DNA from: Streptomyces indicus | GTDB lineage: Bacteria > Actinomycetota > Actinomycetes > Streptomycetales > Streptomycetaceae | NCBI RefSeq assembly: GCF_900100315.1 | Contig: NZ_FNFF01000006.1 | Location: 248,001 to 312,000, forward strand | DNA length: 64,000 bases | Direction of reading: 5' to 3' | In this document: in pieces, positions 15,874 to 23,981 of the stretch | Layout of the letters: the number at the start of each line of letters is the position of its first letter | Position numbering within the stretch: position 1 is the first letter of the stretch | Notes under the pieces: model-generated | Database searches by the model: none | What the model was told of the DNA's origin: nothing | The model's input: only the letters and a program-made list of their open reading frames with translations | Made by a program: the position numbers and the translations under genes

Positions 15874-16884
15874 ATGACGCGACGACTTGCTCAAGTGGCC
15901 AAAAAGGTCGGGGTCAGCGAGGCCACGGTCAGCCGGGTGCTCAACAACAAGCCCGGAGTCTCCGAGGCCACCCGGCAGTCCGTGCTCTCCGCACTCGACG
16001 TGCTCGGGTACGAGAGGCCCACGCAGTTGCGCGGCGAGCGCGCCCGCCTCGTGGGCCTCGTGCTGCCCGAGCTGCAGAACCCGATCTTCCCCGCGTTCGC
16101 CGAGGTCATCGGCGGCACCCTCGCCCAACAGGGCCTGACCCCGGTCCTGTGCACCCAGACCAAGGGCGGGGTTTCCGAGGCCGATTACGTAGAGCTGCTG
16201 CTCCAGCAGCAGGTCTCCGGCGTGGTGTTCGCGGGCGGTCTGTACGCCCAGGCCGACGCACCGCACGACCACTACAAGCAGCTCGCCGCGCGCAACATCC
16301 CGGTCGTCCTCATCAACGCGGCCATCGCGGACCTCGGCTTCCCGGCCGTCTCCTGCGACGACGCCTCGGCGGTGGAGCAGAGCTGGCGCCACCTCGCCTC
16401 GCTCGGCCACGAGCGCATCGGACTCGTGCTCGGCCCCGCCGACCACATGCCCTCGCAGCGCAAGCTGATCGGGGCGCGGGCCGCGGCCAAGGCGGCCGGC
16501 GGTTCGCTGCCCGACGAGCACGTGGTGCGCGGCATGTTCTCCCTTGAGGGCGGCCAGGCCGCGGCCACCCGGCTGATCGACGCCGGTGTCACGGGCCTCA
16601 TCTGCGCGAGCGACCCGCAGGCGCTCGGCGCGGTGCGGGCGGCCCGCCGGCGCGGGCTCGACGTGCCGCGCGAGGTCTCGGTGGTCGGTTACGACGACTC
16701 GGCGTTCATGAACTGCACCGAGCCCCCGCTCACCACGGTCCGCCAGCCGATCGAGGCCATGGGCCGCGCCGCCGTGGAGCTGCTCTCGCTGCAGATCGCG
16801 GGCAGTGCGGTGCCGCCGGAGGAGCTCCTGTTCGAGCCCGAACTGGTCGTACGGGGCTCCACGGCGCAGGCGGTACGCGCCTGA
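15874..16884 (+). CDS. LacI-family transcriptional regulator
   Basis: A 336-residue regulator. The N-terminal HTH and hinge helix are clear (LAQVAKKVGVSEATVSRVLN, residues about 5-25). The periplasmic-binding-protein-like sensor domain spans about 60-330 (VGLVLPELQNPIFPAFAEVIGG; ICASDPQALGAVRAARRRGL; VVGYDDSAFMNCTEPPLTTV). It probably represses a sugar-uptake or glycosidase operon, but no carbohydrate genes are adjacent, so the target is remote or only itself. ATG at 15874 is the only start that places the HTH at the N-terminus. There is no clear ribosome-binding site, so the message could be leaderless or nearly so. A perfect hairpin follows. Confidence 0.93.
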   Translation: MTRRLAQVAKKVGVSEATVSRVLNNKPGVSEATRQSVLSALDVLGYERPTQLRGERARLVGLVLPELQNPIFPAFAEVIGGTLAQQGLTPVLCTQTKGGVSEADYVELLLQQQVSGVVFAGGLYAQADAPHDHYKQLAARNIPVVLINAAIADLGFPAVSCDDASAVEQSWRHLASLGHERIGLVLGPADHMPSQRKLIGARAAAKAAGGSLPDEHVVRGMFSLEGGQAAATRLIDAGVTGLICASDPQALGAVRAARRRGLDVPREVSVVGYDDSAFMNCTEPPLTTVRQPIEAMGRAAVELLSLQIAGSAVPPEELLFEPELVVRGSTAQAVRA

Positions 16885-16953
16885 TCAGCGTCAGGTCTGG
16901 CGCGACATGACGTGAGCGTGTCGACGATTTGCGAACGCCAGGCAAGATTTTCA

Positions 16954-16997
16954 CAGCCTCCTGCCGAGACCTGCACAAACTCCTCGGCAGGAGGCTG
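16954..16997 (+). terminator. Terminator of the LacI gene
   Basis: Perfect 15-base arms (16954-16968 and 16983-16997) around a 14-base loop, 70 bases beyond the LacI stop and before the next promoter. Confidence 0.8.
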
Positions 16998-17051
16998 CTG
17001 TCCGTTCCGCTCGTCTCCCCTGCGCACCGTGCCTCGATCGCCTCCTCCCGG

Positions 17052-17070
17052 CCAGGCTAGGCTCACCTAT
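17052..17070 (+). promoter_or_regulatory. Iron-box-like operator abutting the ferredoxin-like gene
   Basis: CCAGGCTAGGCTCACCTAT agrees at 14 of 19 positions with the DmdR/IdeR iron-box consensus as I know it (TTAGGTTAGGCTAACCTAA). It ends exactly where the GTG start codon begins, so binding would block transcription start. DmdR1 with iron represses such sites in Streptomyces. Confidence 0.6.
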
Positions 17071-18060
17071 GTGAGTACGTGCGCCACCGCCTCCCGCGAC
17101 CTCGACGAACCGCTCGCGGGCACCGCGGCCACCGCCACCACCTGGCTGCTCCTGGAGCAGCCGGGCCCCTGGGGTGCCAAGGCGCTCACCTCCAGCCACC
17201 TCGACCCCGCGCTCGGCGCGGCGCTCGAAGCCGCCGCCGCGGGCACCGGCGTCCGGGTCGCGCTGATCCGCCGCCCCGGCCGGCACGCCGACTGCCACTC
17301 CCCCGCCGAGCGCCGGGTGTACGCCGCCCACGTCCGCCCCGGCACCGACGGCACGAACAGCGCCGACGAAACCGGCGCCCACTCCGGCACCTGGCTGCAC
17401 ACCGCCGTCATCACCGACCCCGCCCGGCTCCTCACTCTCGACTTCGCCGCGCTCGGACGGGGTGAAGTCGCCTCCTTCGACGCCGAGTTGACGGGCGGCG
17501 CGCACACGGGTGAGCCGCTGGCCCTCGTCTGCACCAACGGCAAGCGCGACCGGTGCTGCGCCCTCCTCGGCCGCCCTCTCGCCGCCGAGCTGGCCGCCGC
17601 CGGCGCGAACGGCACGTGGGAGATCACGCACCTCGGCGGCCACCGTTTCTCGCCCACGCTGCTCGTCCTGCCGTACGGATACGCCTACGGGCGGCTCGAC
17701 TCGGCGGCCGTCAAGGAGGTCCTCGCGGCGGTCCGCGAGGGCCGGGTCGTGACCGACGGCTGCCGAGGCAACTCCGCCTGGGACCGGCCGGGCCAGGCCG
17801 CTGAGCTCGCGGTGCGCACGGCGGTGGGCGAGGAGCGGGCCGGGGTGCTCTCCGTGCTGCGCAGCGAGACCGTCACCGCGCCCGACGCGGACGCCGCCCC
17901 GCGCTGGGAGACCACCGTCGCCCACACGGACGGCCGCGCCTGGTCCGTAACCGTCGCGCAGGGCGCCGCCCTGCCGCCGCGCCCGGAGAGCTGCGGGGGT
18001 GCGCTGGGGTCTCCGGCGCGGATGGACGTGGTGGCGGTCCGGGAGCTGGCCGGGGTGTGA
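17071..18060 (+). CDS. Sucrase/ferredoxin-like (thioredoxin-fold [2Fe-2S]-type) protein
   Basis: A 329-residue protein of the sucrase/ferredoxin-like family. The family-typical cysteine cluster VCTNGKRDRCC (C154, C162, C163) and the segment THLGGHRFSPTLLVLPYG (H187, H191) mark the C-terminal thioredoxin-like ferredoxin domain. An N-terminal domain includes GPWGAKALTSSHLD and IRRPGRHADCH. The fold may bind an iron-sulfur cluster; the family name does not imply sucrase activity. The GTG start at 17071 lies directly after an iron-box-like sequence, and no ribosome-binding site precedes it, which suggests a leaderless message. Regulation by iron would fit a role in iron or siderophore reduction, which is inference. 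Confidence 0.8.
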   Translation: MSTCATASRDLDEPLAGTAATATTWLLLEQPGPWGAKALTSSHLDPALGAALEAAAAGTGVRVALIRRPGRHADCHSPAERRVYAAHVRPGTDGTNSADETGAHSGTWLHTAVITDPARLLTLDFAALGRGEVASFDAELTGGAHTGEPLALVCTNGKRDRCCALLGRPLAAELAAAGANGTWEITHLGGHRFSPTLLVLPYGYAYGRLDSAAVKEVLAAVREGRVVTDGCRGNSAWDRPGQAAELAVRTAVGEERAGVLSVLRSETVTAPDADAAPRWETTVAHTDGRAWSVTVAQGAALPPRPESCGGALGSPARMDVVAVRELAGV

Positions 18061-18180
18061 TCCCGGCCGGAGCGGGGGCCCGCCCTCAGCCGAAGTCGGA
18101 CGCCCCCTCAGCCGGAGAGGGACGCCCCGCCCCGACCGCACCAGGCGCGACGCCCACCCCGACCGCACGAGACGTACTGC

Positions 18181-19083
18181 TCAAGCCGACCCCTTCACCA
18201 CACTCCACCCCCCGTCCACCACCAGGCTCGCCCCGGTGATGTAGCCCGCCTCGTCCGCCGCGAGGAACGCGATCGCGGCCGCCACCTCCTCAGGGGTCCC
18301 GAACCGCCCCGCCGCCGTCTCGGCCACGCTGCGCGCCCGGTCCTCCTCGCTCACGCGGTCCCATGCGGCGGTCATGATCGGGCCCGGCAGGACGCAGTTG
18401 ACCCGCACCTCGGGGCCGTATTCGACGGCGAGCTGGCCGCCGAGCGAGAGCAGCGCGCCTTTGGCGGCCGCGTACGCGGGGTGGCCCGGAATTCCCTTGT
18501 GAGCATGGACGGATGAGGTCAGAACCACCGCGCCGCGCTCGGCGCGCAGGTCGGGGAGCGCGGCCTTGAAGCCCAGGAAGGCGCCGGTGAGGTTGACGGA
18601 GAGCTGGCGCTGCCAGGACTCCAGAGGGAGTTCGTGCGCGGGGGCGATGTCGACCGTGAAGGCGTTCGAGACGAGCACCCCGACCGGACCGAAGGCGTGC
18701 GCGGCGTCGAGCACCCGCTCCCAGTCTGCCGGATCGGCGGCGTCGGCCCGTACGAAAGCGGCGCGTCCGCCCTTGCCGCACAGCTGCTCGGCGAGACCGG
18801 TGCCGCGCTCCTCGGCGACATCGGCGAGGACGACGGCGGCACCTTCGGCGGCCAGGCGCTCGGCGGTGGCGGCACCGATGCCGGACGCGGCTCCGGTGAC
18901 GACCGCGACACGGCCGGCGAAGCGCAGGCCGGAGCTGACCACGGCGGGGGCGGGTCGAGGGCTCGGCTCCGGACTCGGACTCGGACTTGGACTCGGGCTG
19001 GGGCTGGGGCTGGGGCTGGGGCTGGGGCTGGGGCTGGGGCTGGGGCTGGGGCTGGGGCTGGGGCTGGGGCTGGGGCTCGGCAT
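18181..19083 (-). CDS. Short-chain dehydrogenase/reductase with N-terminal Pro-Ser repeat
   Basis: A 300-residue classical SDR. The Rossmann domain begins near residue 55: VAVVTGAASGIGAATA is the cofactor motif, the catalytic Ser lies in VVLTSSVHA, and the YxxxK motif is YAAAK; the C-terminus SLVVDGGW is typical. Asp after the second strand (VVLADVAE) suggests NAD(H). Residues 2 to about 37 are almost pure Pro-Ser, encoded by a GGGGCT-type hexamer array. ATG at 19083 has GGG about eight bases upstream, but a GTG at 18942 would remove the repeat and start just before the SDR fold, so the true start is uncertain. The substrate is unknown. It is divergent from the CitA-like kinase. Confidence 0.82.
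   Translation of the reverse strand: MPSPSPSPSPSPSPSPSPSPSPSPSPSPSPSPSPSPSPEPSPRPAPAVVSSGLRFAGRVAVVTGAASGIGAATAERLAAEGAAVVLADVAEERGTGLAEQLCGKGGRAAFVRADAADPADWERVLDAAHAFGPVGVLVSNAFTVDIAPAHELPLESWQRQLSVNLTGAFLGFKAALPDLRAERGAVVLTSSVHAHKGIPGHPAYAAAKGALLSLGGQLAVEYGPEVRVNCVLPGPIMTAAWDRVSEEDRARSVAETAAGRFGTPEEVAAAIAFLAADEAGYITGASLVVDGGWSVVKGSA
18964..19077. repeat. Hexanucleotide microsatellite inside the SDR gene
   Basis: About 19 tandem 6-base units: degenerate GGACTC-type copies at 18964-18993, then about 14 near-perfect GGGCTG copies to 19077. Because the unit is a multiple of three, copy-number change alters only the length of the encoded Pro-Ser stretch. Confidence 0.92.
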
Positions 19084-19189
19084 GACGCCATCCCAACCCG
19101 CCCCCGGCGCCAGGACAATACGTGAGGACGGTCACAGCGCACCCCGGCGGGTTTCGGTGCGGGCCGGGCACCCCCGTACCGTCATAGAC

Positions 19190-20923
19190 ATGACCCCCTC
19201 CGCTTCCGGCAGCACGCGTCGGCGCCTGCGCAGACCGCGCCTCGGTCTGCCGCGCAAGGTGTTCTCGCAGGTGCTCCTGATGCAGCTGGGGATCGCCGCC
19301 GGAGTGGCCGTGCTCGCCACCGGTCTGTTCCTCGCGCCGCTCGGCAAGGAGATGGACGACCAGGCGATGCGCCGGGCGCTGGCCATCGCGGAGGCCACCG
19401 CCGCGGCGCCGCGGATCGCCGAGGACCTGCAGCACACCCGGCCCACCGCGGACGGCCCGGTGCAGCAGGAGGCCGAGCGGATCCGGAAGGCGACGGGCGC
19501 CGAGTACATCGTGGTGATGGACCGGCGCGGGGTGCGCTGGTCGCACGCCAATCCGCAGCAGGTCGGCGGGGTGGTCTCGACCGACCCCAGCGACGCCCTC
19601 GCCGGCCGCGACGTCATGGAGATCGACAGCGGCACACTCGGGCGCTCGGCCCGCGGCAAGGTGCCGCTGCGCGACGAGAGCGGCCGGATCGTCGGCGCGG
19701 TGTCGGTCGGCATCGAGTACGACAGTGTCCGCGCGCGGCTCCTCAACGCGATCCCCGGGCTCTTCGCGTACGCGGGCGGGGCCCTCGCGGTCGGTGCGCT
19801 GGCCGCGTACCTGATCGCGCGCCGCGTGCAGAAGCAGACGCGTGACCTGGCGTTCTCCGATATCTCGGCGCTGCTTGCCGAACGTGAGGCGATGCTGCAC
19901 GGCATCCGCGAGGGCGTGGTCGCGCTGGACCGCGCGGGCCGGATCCGGCTGCTCAACGACGAGGCGCAGCGGCTGCTCGGGCTCGACGGCGAGGCGGTGG
20001 GCAAGCCGCTGGACGAAGCACTCGGTGAGGGGCGCACGACCGATGTGCTCGCCGGTCGCGTGACCGGTACGGATCTGGTCACGGTACGGGGCCGGCGCGT
20101 CCTGGTCGCCAACCGGATGCCCACGCACGACGGCGGCGCCGTGGCCACCCTGCGCGACCGCACCGAGCTGGAGCAGCTCGGCCGCGAACTGGACTCCACG
20201 CGCGGCCTGATCGACGCCCTGCGCGCGAAGGACCACGAGCACGCCAACCATCTGCACACGCTGCTCGGGCTCCTGGAACTCGAGATGTACGAGGACGCCG
20301 TGGAGTTCGTGGGCGAGGCGGCCGGGGCCCAGCGCGTGACCGCCGAACAGATCACGGAGAAGATCCACGACCCGCTGCTCGCCGCGCTGCTCGTCGGCAA
20401 GGCGACCGTCGCGGCCGAGCGCGGGGTCACCCTGCGGCTCGGCGAGGGCACGCAGCTCCCGGACCGCCTTGTCGGCCCGCAGGACCTGGTCACCATCGCG
20501 GGCAATCTCGTGGACAACGCCCTGGACGCGGCCACCGGCAGTCTGCGCGCCGAGGTCGGGGTCGAGGTGCGGACCACCGGGTCCGAGGTCGTGCTGCGCG
20601 TTCGGGACTCGGGGCCCGGAGTGCCGCCGGAACAGCGGGAGTTGATCTTCACGGAGGGCTGGTCGACCAAGGAGTCCCCGGCCCACCGCGGGCGCGGCAT
20701 CGGCCTCGCGCTGGTCCGCCGGCTCGCCGAGCGCCAGGGCGGCAGCGCCGCGGTCGGCGAAGCGGCCGACGGGGGCGCCGAGTTCACGGTCGTCCTGCCG
20801 GAGGCGCTGCGTCCGGGCGCCCACGGCGGCCACGGCACCGACGGCCACCGCGACGGCACCCACCGCACCCACACCAGCCACGACCCAGCCGACCACTCGC
20901 AAGCGATCGGGGATGCACGATGA
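19190..20923 (+). CDS. CitA/DcuS-type sensor histidine kinase
   Basis: A 577-residue membrane kinase. Membrane segments lie at about 29-48 and 191-210 and enclose an extracytoplasmic PAS-like sensor (about 50-185, with EAERIRKATGAEYIVVMD and SVGIEYDSV). A cytoplasmic PAS follows at about 232-330, then the phosphoacceptor region DHEHANHLHTLLGLLEL (His349), and a C-terminal ATPase (DNALDAATG; VRDSGPGVPPE; RGRGIGLALVRRLAE). This class senses di- or tricarboxylates. The start MTPSASGSTR at 19190 lies directly after TACCGTCATAGAC, which looks like a -10/leaderless start. The C-terminal tail is His-rich. Its stop overlaps the response-regulator start (ATGA). Confidence 0.93.
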   Translation: MTPSASGSTRRRLRRPRLGLPRKVFSQVLLMQLGIAAGVAVLATGLFLAPLGKEMDDQAMRRALAIAEATAAAPRIAEDLQHTRPTADGPVQQEAERIRKATGAEYIVVMDRRGVRWSHANPQQVGGVVSTDPSDALAGRDVMEIDSGTLGRSARGKVPLRDESGRIVGAVSVGIEYDSVRARLLNAIPGLFAYAGGALAVGALAAYLIARRVQKQTRDLAFSDISALLAEREAMLHGIREGVVALDRAGRIRLLNDEAQRLLGLDGEAVGKPLDEALGEGRTTDVLAGRVTGTDLVTVRGRRVLVANRMPTHDGGAVATLRDRTELEQLGRELDSTRGLIDALRAKDHEHANHLHTLLGLLELEMYEDAVEFVGEAAGAQRVTAEQITEKIHDPLLAALLVGKATVAAERGVTLRLGEGTQLPDRLVGPQDLVTIAGNLVDNALDAATGSLRAEVGVEVRTTGSEVVLRVRDSGPGVPPEQRELIFTEGWSTKESPAHRGRGIGLALVRRLAERQGGSAAVGEAADGGAEFTVVLPEALRPGAHGGHGTDGHRDGTHRTHTSHDPADHSQAIGDAR

Positions 20924-21600
20924 TCCGAGTCCTGGTCGTGGACGACGACCTCCGCGTGGCGAAGGTGAACGCCGCGTACGTCGAGAAGGTCCCCGGATTC
21001 CAGGTGGCCGCGCAGGCGCACAGCGCCGCCGAGGCGCTGGCGCGGATCGAGGCGGCGGGACCGGTCGACCTGATCCTCATGGACCACTACCTGCCGGACG
21101 ACACCGGCCTCTCCGTGGTCCGCAGGCTGCGCGAGCGCGGGGACCGCACCGACGTGATCATGGTGACCGCCGCGCGCGACGTGGCCACGGTGCAGGCCGC
21201 GATGCGGCTCGGTGCGCTGCAATACCTGGTCAAGCCGTTCACGTTCGCGGGGCTGCGCGGCAAGTTGGAGGCGTACGCGGCGCTGCGGCGCACCCTGGAC
21301 GGCGGGGGCGAGGCCGAACAGGCCGAGGTGGACCGGATCTTCGGTGCCCTGTCGGCCGACACCGCACCGCAGCTGCCCAAGGGCCACTCCCCCGAGACGG
21401 CCGAGCTGGTCCGCCGTGCGCTGATGGGCGCCGAGGGTCCGCTCTCGGCCCAGGAGCTCGCCGACCGCACGGGTCTGAGCCGCCAGACCGCCCAGCGCTA
21501 TCTGAAGCTCCTGGAGCGGGCGGGCCGGGTCCGTCTCGGCCTCAGGTACGGGGACACGGGGCGGCCGGAGCACCGCTACGAGTGGGCCGCCGGCCTGTAG
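20920..21600 (+). CDS. CitB/DcuR-type response regulator
   Basis: A 226-residue regulator coupled to the kinase by a 4-base overlap. The receiver domain (1-120) has the acidic pocket VVDDD and phosphoacceptor Asp55 (LILMDHYLPDDTG), the conserved Thr and Ala in VTAARD, and Lys in LVKPF. The C-terminal part (about 155-215) is a winged-helix with QELADRTGLSRQTAQRYLKLLERAG, typical of this family. Together with the kinase it probably responds to a carboxylate and may control the convergent symporter/DUF485 pair. The last 34 bases including the stop are duplicated immediately downstream. Confidence 0.93.
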   Translation: MIRVLVVDDDLRVAKVNAAYVEKVPGFQVAAQAHSAAEALARIEAAGPVDLILMDHYLPDDTGLSVVRRLRERGDRTDVIMVTAARDVATVQAAMRLGALQYLVKPFTFAGLRGKLEAYAALRRTLDGGGEAEQAEVDRIFGALSADTAPQLPKGHSPETAELVRRALMGAEGPLSAQELADRTGLSRQTAQRYLKLLERAGRVRLGLRYGDTGRPEHRYEWAAGL

Positions 21601-21646
21601 CGCACGTCGGCGGCACCGCTACGAGTGGGCCGCCGGCCTGTAGCGC
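21570..21646. repeat. 34-base direct duplication spanning the response-regulator stop
   Basis: A perfect 34-base sequence at 21570-21603 (codons for HRYEWAAGL, the stop and a few bases) is repeated at 21613-21646, an offset of 43 bases. The second copy is outside the gene and looks like a recent tandem duplication. Confidence 0.95.
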
Positions 21647-21661
21647 GGATCGGCCCCCGGG

Positions 21662-23254
21662 CTACACCGCACCGGCCCCCGTCAGGGACCGCACCTCCGT
21701 CTCCGCGTGCTTCGCCGGGTCCGGGCCCTGCGGTGAGGTGACGGTGCCGATCCAGCCCGCGAGGAAGCCGAGCGGGATCGAGATCAGCCCGGGGTTCTCC
21801 AGCGGGAAGAGGTGGAAGTCCACGCCCGGGAACATGGCGGTCGGGGAGCCCGAGACGACCGGCGAGAAGATCACCAGGAGCATCGCGGGGATCAGCCCGC
21901 CGTAGACGGACCAGACGGCGCCCCGGGTGGTGAAGCCGCGCCAGAACAGCGAGTACAGGAGCACCGGAAGGTTCGCCGAGGCCGCCACCGCGAAGGCGAG
22001 GCCGACCAGGAACGCCACGTTCAAGTCCCGTGCCAGCAGGCCGAGTCCGATGGCTGCGAGGCCGATGCCCACCGCCGCGATCCGGGCTACGGCGACCTCG
22101 CTGCGCTGCTTGGCGTGCCTGCGCTTCAGCGAGGCGTACAGGTCGTGCGCGACCGAGGCCGAGGAGGCGAGGGTGATGCCCGCGACGACCGCGAGGATCG
22201 TGGCGAAGGCGATGGCGGCGACGAAGGCGAAGAGAACCGTTCCCCCCGTGGAGCCCGCGCCGCCGCCCAGGATGAGCGAGAGCAGCGGGATCGCCGTGTT
22301 GCCCGAGGCGTTGGAGGCCCGGACCTCGTCGGTGCCGACGATGGCCGCGGCGCCGAAGCCCAGGACGATCGTCATCAGGTAGAAGCTGCCGATCAGGCCG
22401 ATGGACCAGACGACGGACCGGCGGGCGGCCCGCGCGGTGGGCACGGTGTAGAAGCGCGACAGGATGTGCGGCAGGCCCGCCGTGCCGAGGACCAGCGCCA
22501 GGCCGAGGCTGATGAAGTCCAGCTGCGAGGTCAGGTCCCCGCCGTAGCGCAGGCCGGGCGCGAGGAAGTCCTTGCCGTGACCGCTCTTGTCGGCCGCGGT
22601 GTTGAGCATCTGGTTGAAGTCGCCGTGGAAGTGCAGCAGCACGAGGATGGTGAGCGTGATCGCGCCGCCCATCAGGAGCACGGCCTTCACGATCTGGATC
22701 CAGGTGGTGGCGCGCATGCCGCCCAGGGACACGTAGACCACCATGAGCGCGCCCACGCCGATCACCGTCCAGGACTGCGCCGCCTCGCTCGTGCCGCCGA
22801 GCAGCAGCGCGACGAGGCTGCCCGCGCCGACCATCTGGGCCACGAGGTAGAGCACGGAGACGGTGACGGAGGAGGTGCCGGCGGCGATCCGTACGGGCCG
22901 CTCGCTCATCCGGGCCGCGACCACGTCGGCGAGGGTGAACCGGCCGCAGTTGCGCACGAGTTCGGCCACCAGCAGCAGGACCACGAGCCAGGCGACGAGG
23001 AAGCCGATGGAGTAGAGCACGCCGTCGTAGCCGTAGAGGGCGATGAGGCCGGAGATGCCGAGGAAGGAGGCGGCGGACATGTAGTCGCCCGCGATGGCGA
23101 AACCGTTCTCCATCGGCGAGAACAGCCGTCCGCCCGCGTAGAACTCCTCCGCGCTGCCGTGCCGGTTGCGGCTGACCCACGTGGTGATGCCGAGGGTGAC
23201 CGCGATGAACGCGCTGAACAGCAGCAGCGCCAGAGTCTGGTGGTCGCCGGTCAA
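21662..23254 (-). CDS. Sodium:solute symporter (acetate/monocarboxylate permease-like)
   Basis: A 530-residue integral membrane protein of the SSS family with about 13 hydrophobic segments. Family motifs include EFYAGGRLFSPMENGFAIAGDYMSAASFLG near the N-terminus (given in parts: EFYAGGRLFSP, AGDYMSAASFLG) and YLVAQMVGAGSLVALLLG. The closest functional class is ActP/MctC-like uptake of acetate, pyruvate or propionate. The start is TTG at 23254, overlapping the DUF485 stop (TTGA), with GGGGGG seven bases upstream. Coupling with a DUF485 protein supports the acetate-permease assignment. It is convergent with the CitA/CitB-like system, its possible regulator. Confidence 0.92.
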   Translation of the reverse strand: MTGDHQTLALLLFSAFIAVTLGITTWVSRNRHGSAEEFYAGGRLFSPMENGFAIAGDYMSAASFLGISGLIALYGYDGVLYSIGFLVAWLVVLLLVAELVRNCGRFTLADVVAARMSERPVRIAAGTSSVTVSVLYLVAQMVGAGSLVALLLGGTSEAAQSWTVIGVGALMVVYVSLGGMRATTWIQIVKAVLLMGGAITLTILVLLHFHGDFNQMLNTAADKSGHGKDFLAPGLRYGGDLTSQLDFISLGLALVLGTAGLPHILSRFYTVPTARAARRSVVWSIGLIGSFYLMTIVLGFGAAAIVGTDEVRASNASGNTAIPLLSLILGGGAGSTGGTVLFAFVAAIAFATILAVVAGITLASSASVAHDLYASLKRRHAKQRSEVAVARIAAVGIGLAAIGLGLLARDLNVAFLVGLAFAVAASANLPVLLYSLFWRGFTTRGAVWSVYGGLIPAMLLVIFSPVVSGSPTAMFPGVDFHLFPLENPGLISIPLGFLAGWIGTVTSPQGPDPAKHAETEVRSLTGAGAV

Positions 23255-23730
23255 CGCCCGACCCCCCGCGTGAGCTCCTGGGTGTCCCAGCGCAGATCGA
23301 GTGCGGCGCGGTCCCTGCGCAGCCGGGCATGGCGGGCGTAGGCCCAGGTCAGCGCGAACGTGGTGAGGAACTGCCCGAGTCCTGCGACCATCGCGACGTT
23401 GACCGCGCCCGCAACCGGCTGTGCCATCAGGTCCGGCGCCATGGTGGCGGCGACGACATAGGCCACGTACCAGGTGAAGAAGGCGACCGTCGCGGGGAAC
23501 ACGAAGCGGCGGTAGCGGCTGCGCACCTCCTGGAAGGCGGCGCTCTGCTGCACCTCCAGATAGATACCGGCCGCGTCGGCCCGCTGCTCCGCCGCCCTCG
23601 GCGCGGGCGGTCCGGGCGCGGAAGCGGGGGCGCCGGTGCTGTCCAGCTCGCCCCAGCCCGAGGCCAGTGCGTCGTACCAGGGGTCGTCGAACCGGATCTG
23701 TGCGCTCCGCCCCCCGTCGTGCTTCTCCAC
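23251..23730 (-). CDS. DUF485 small membrane protein, symporter partner
   Basis: A 159-residue protein with two membrane helices near the C-terminus (FPATVAFFTWYVAYVVAA and a second around AGLGQFLTTFALTWAYA) and the DUF485 signature FQEVRSRYRRFVFP. Proteins of this kind (YjcH-like) are co-encoded with SSS acetate permeases and are thought to be accessory subunits. GTG at 23730 is preferred because AAGGAG lies six bases upstream; the frame extends 30 codons further without such a signal. It is the first gene of the two-gene operon. The N-terminal 80 residues are soluble and Pro/Ala-rich. Confidence 0.88.
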   Translation of the reverse strand: MEKHDGGRSAQIRFDDPWYDALASGWGELDSTGAPASAPGPPAPRAAEQRADAAGIYLEVQQSAAFQEVRSRYRRFVFPATVAFFTWYVAYVVAATMAPDLMAQPVAGAVNVAMVAGLGQFLTTFALTWAYARHARLRRDRAALDLRWDTQELTRGVGR

Positions 23731-23981
23731 CGAACTCTCCTTGTCCGCCGCCCGTTTGGCCGCGTGCCCAAGGATGGGCGGACCGGGAAGATCCCGGACA
23801 CTTCTGCCCGATCTGTTCACTCCATCAGGTGAAGCGTGTGCGAAGTGACCCCTGGTGGGCCGGGTGTGCCCTGGTGGCCGGGGCGGCTTCGCGGTGGATG
23901 TGCCCCGGCAGTCGGCGCGACCCGACGGCAGGTGCCCGACGGCAGATGCCTGACAGCAGGCGCCCGGCAGCGGGGCGGCCC

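Noticed and set aside
18290-20902. Minus-strand open frame of 870 codons opposite the CitA-like kinase
   Set aside because: Same high-GC shadow effect; the plus strand encodes a complete kinase with all motifs.
21639-21666. TGTAGC...GCTACA considered as a terminator between the CitB and symporter genes
   Set aside because: Only six-base arms with a 16-base loop, partly created by the 34-base duplication.
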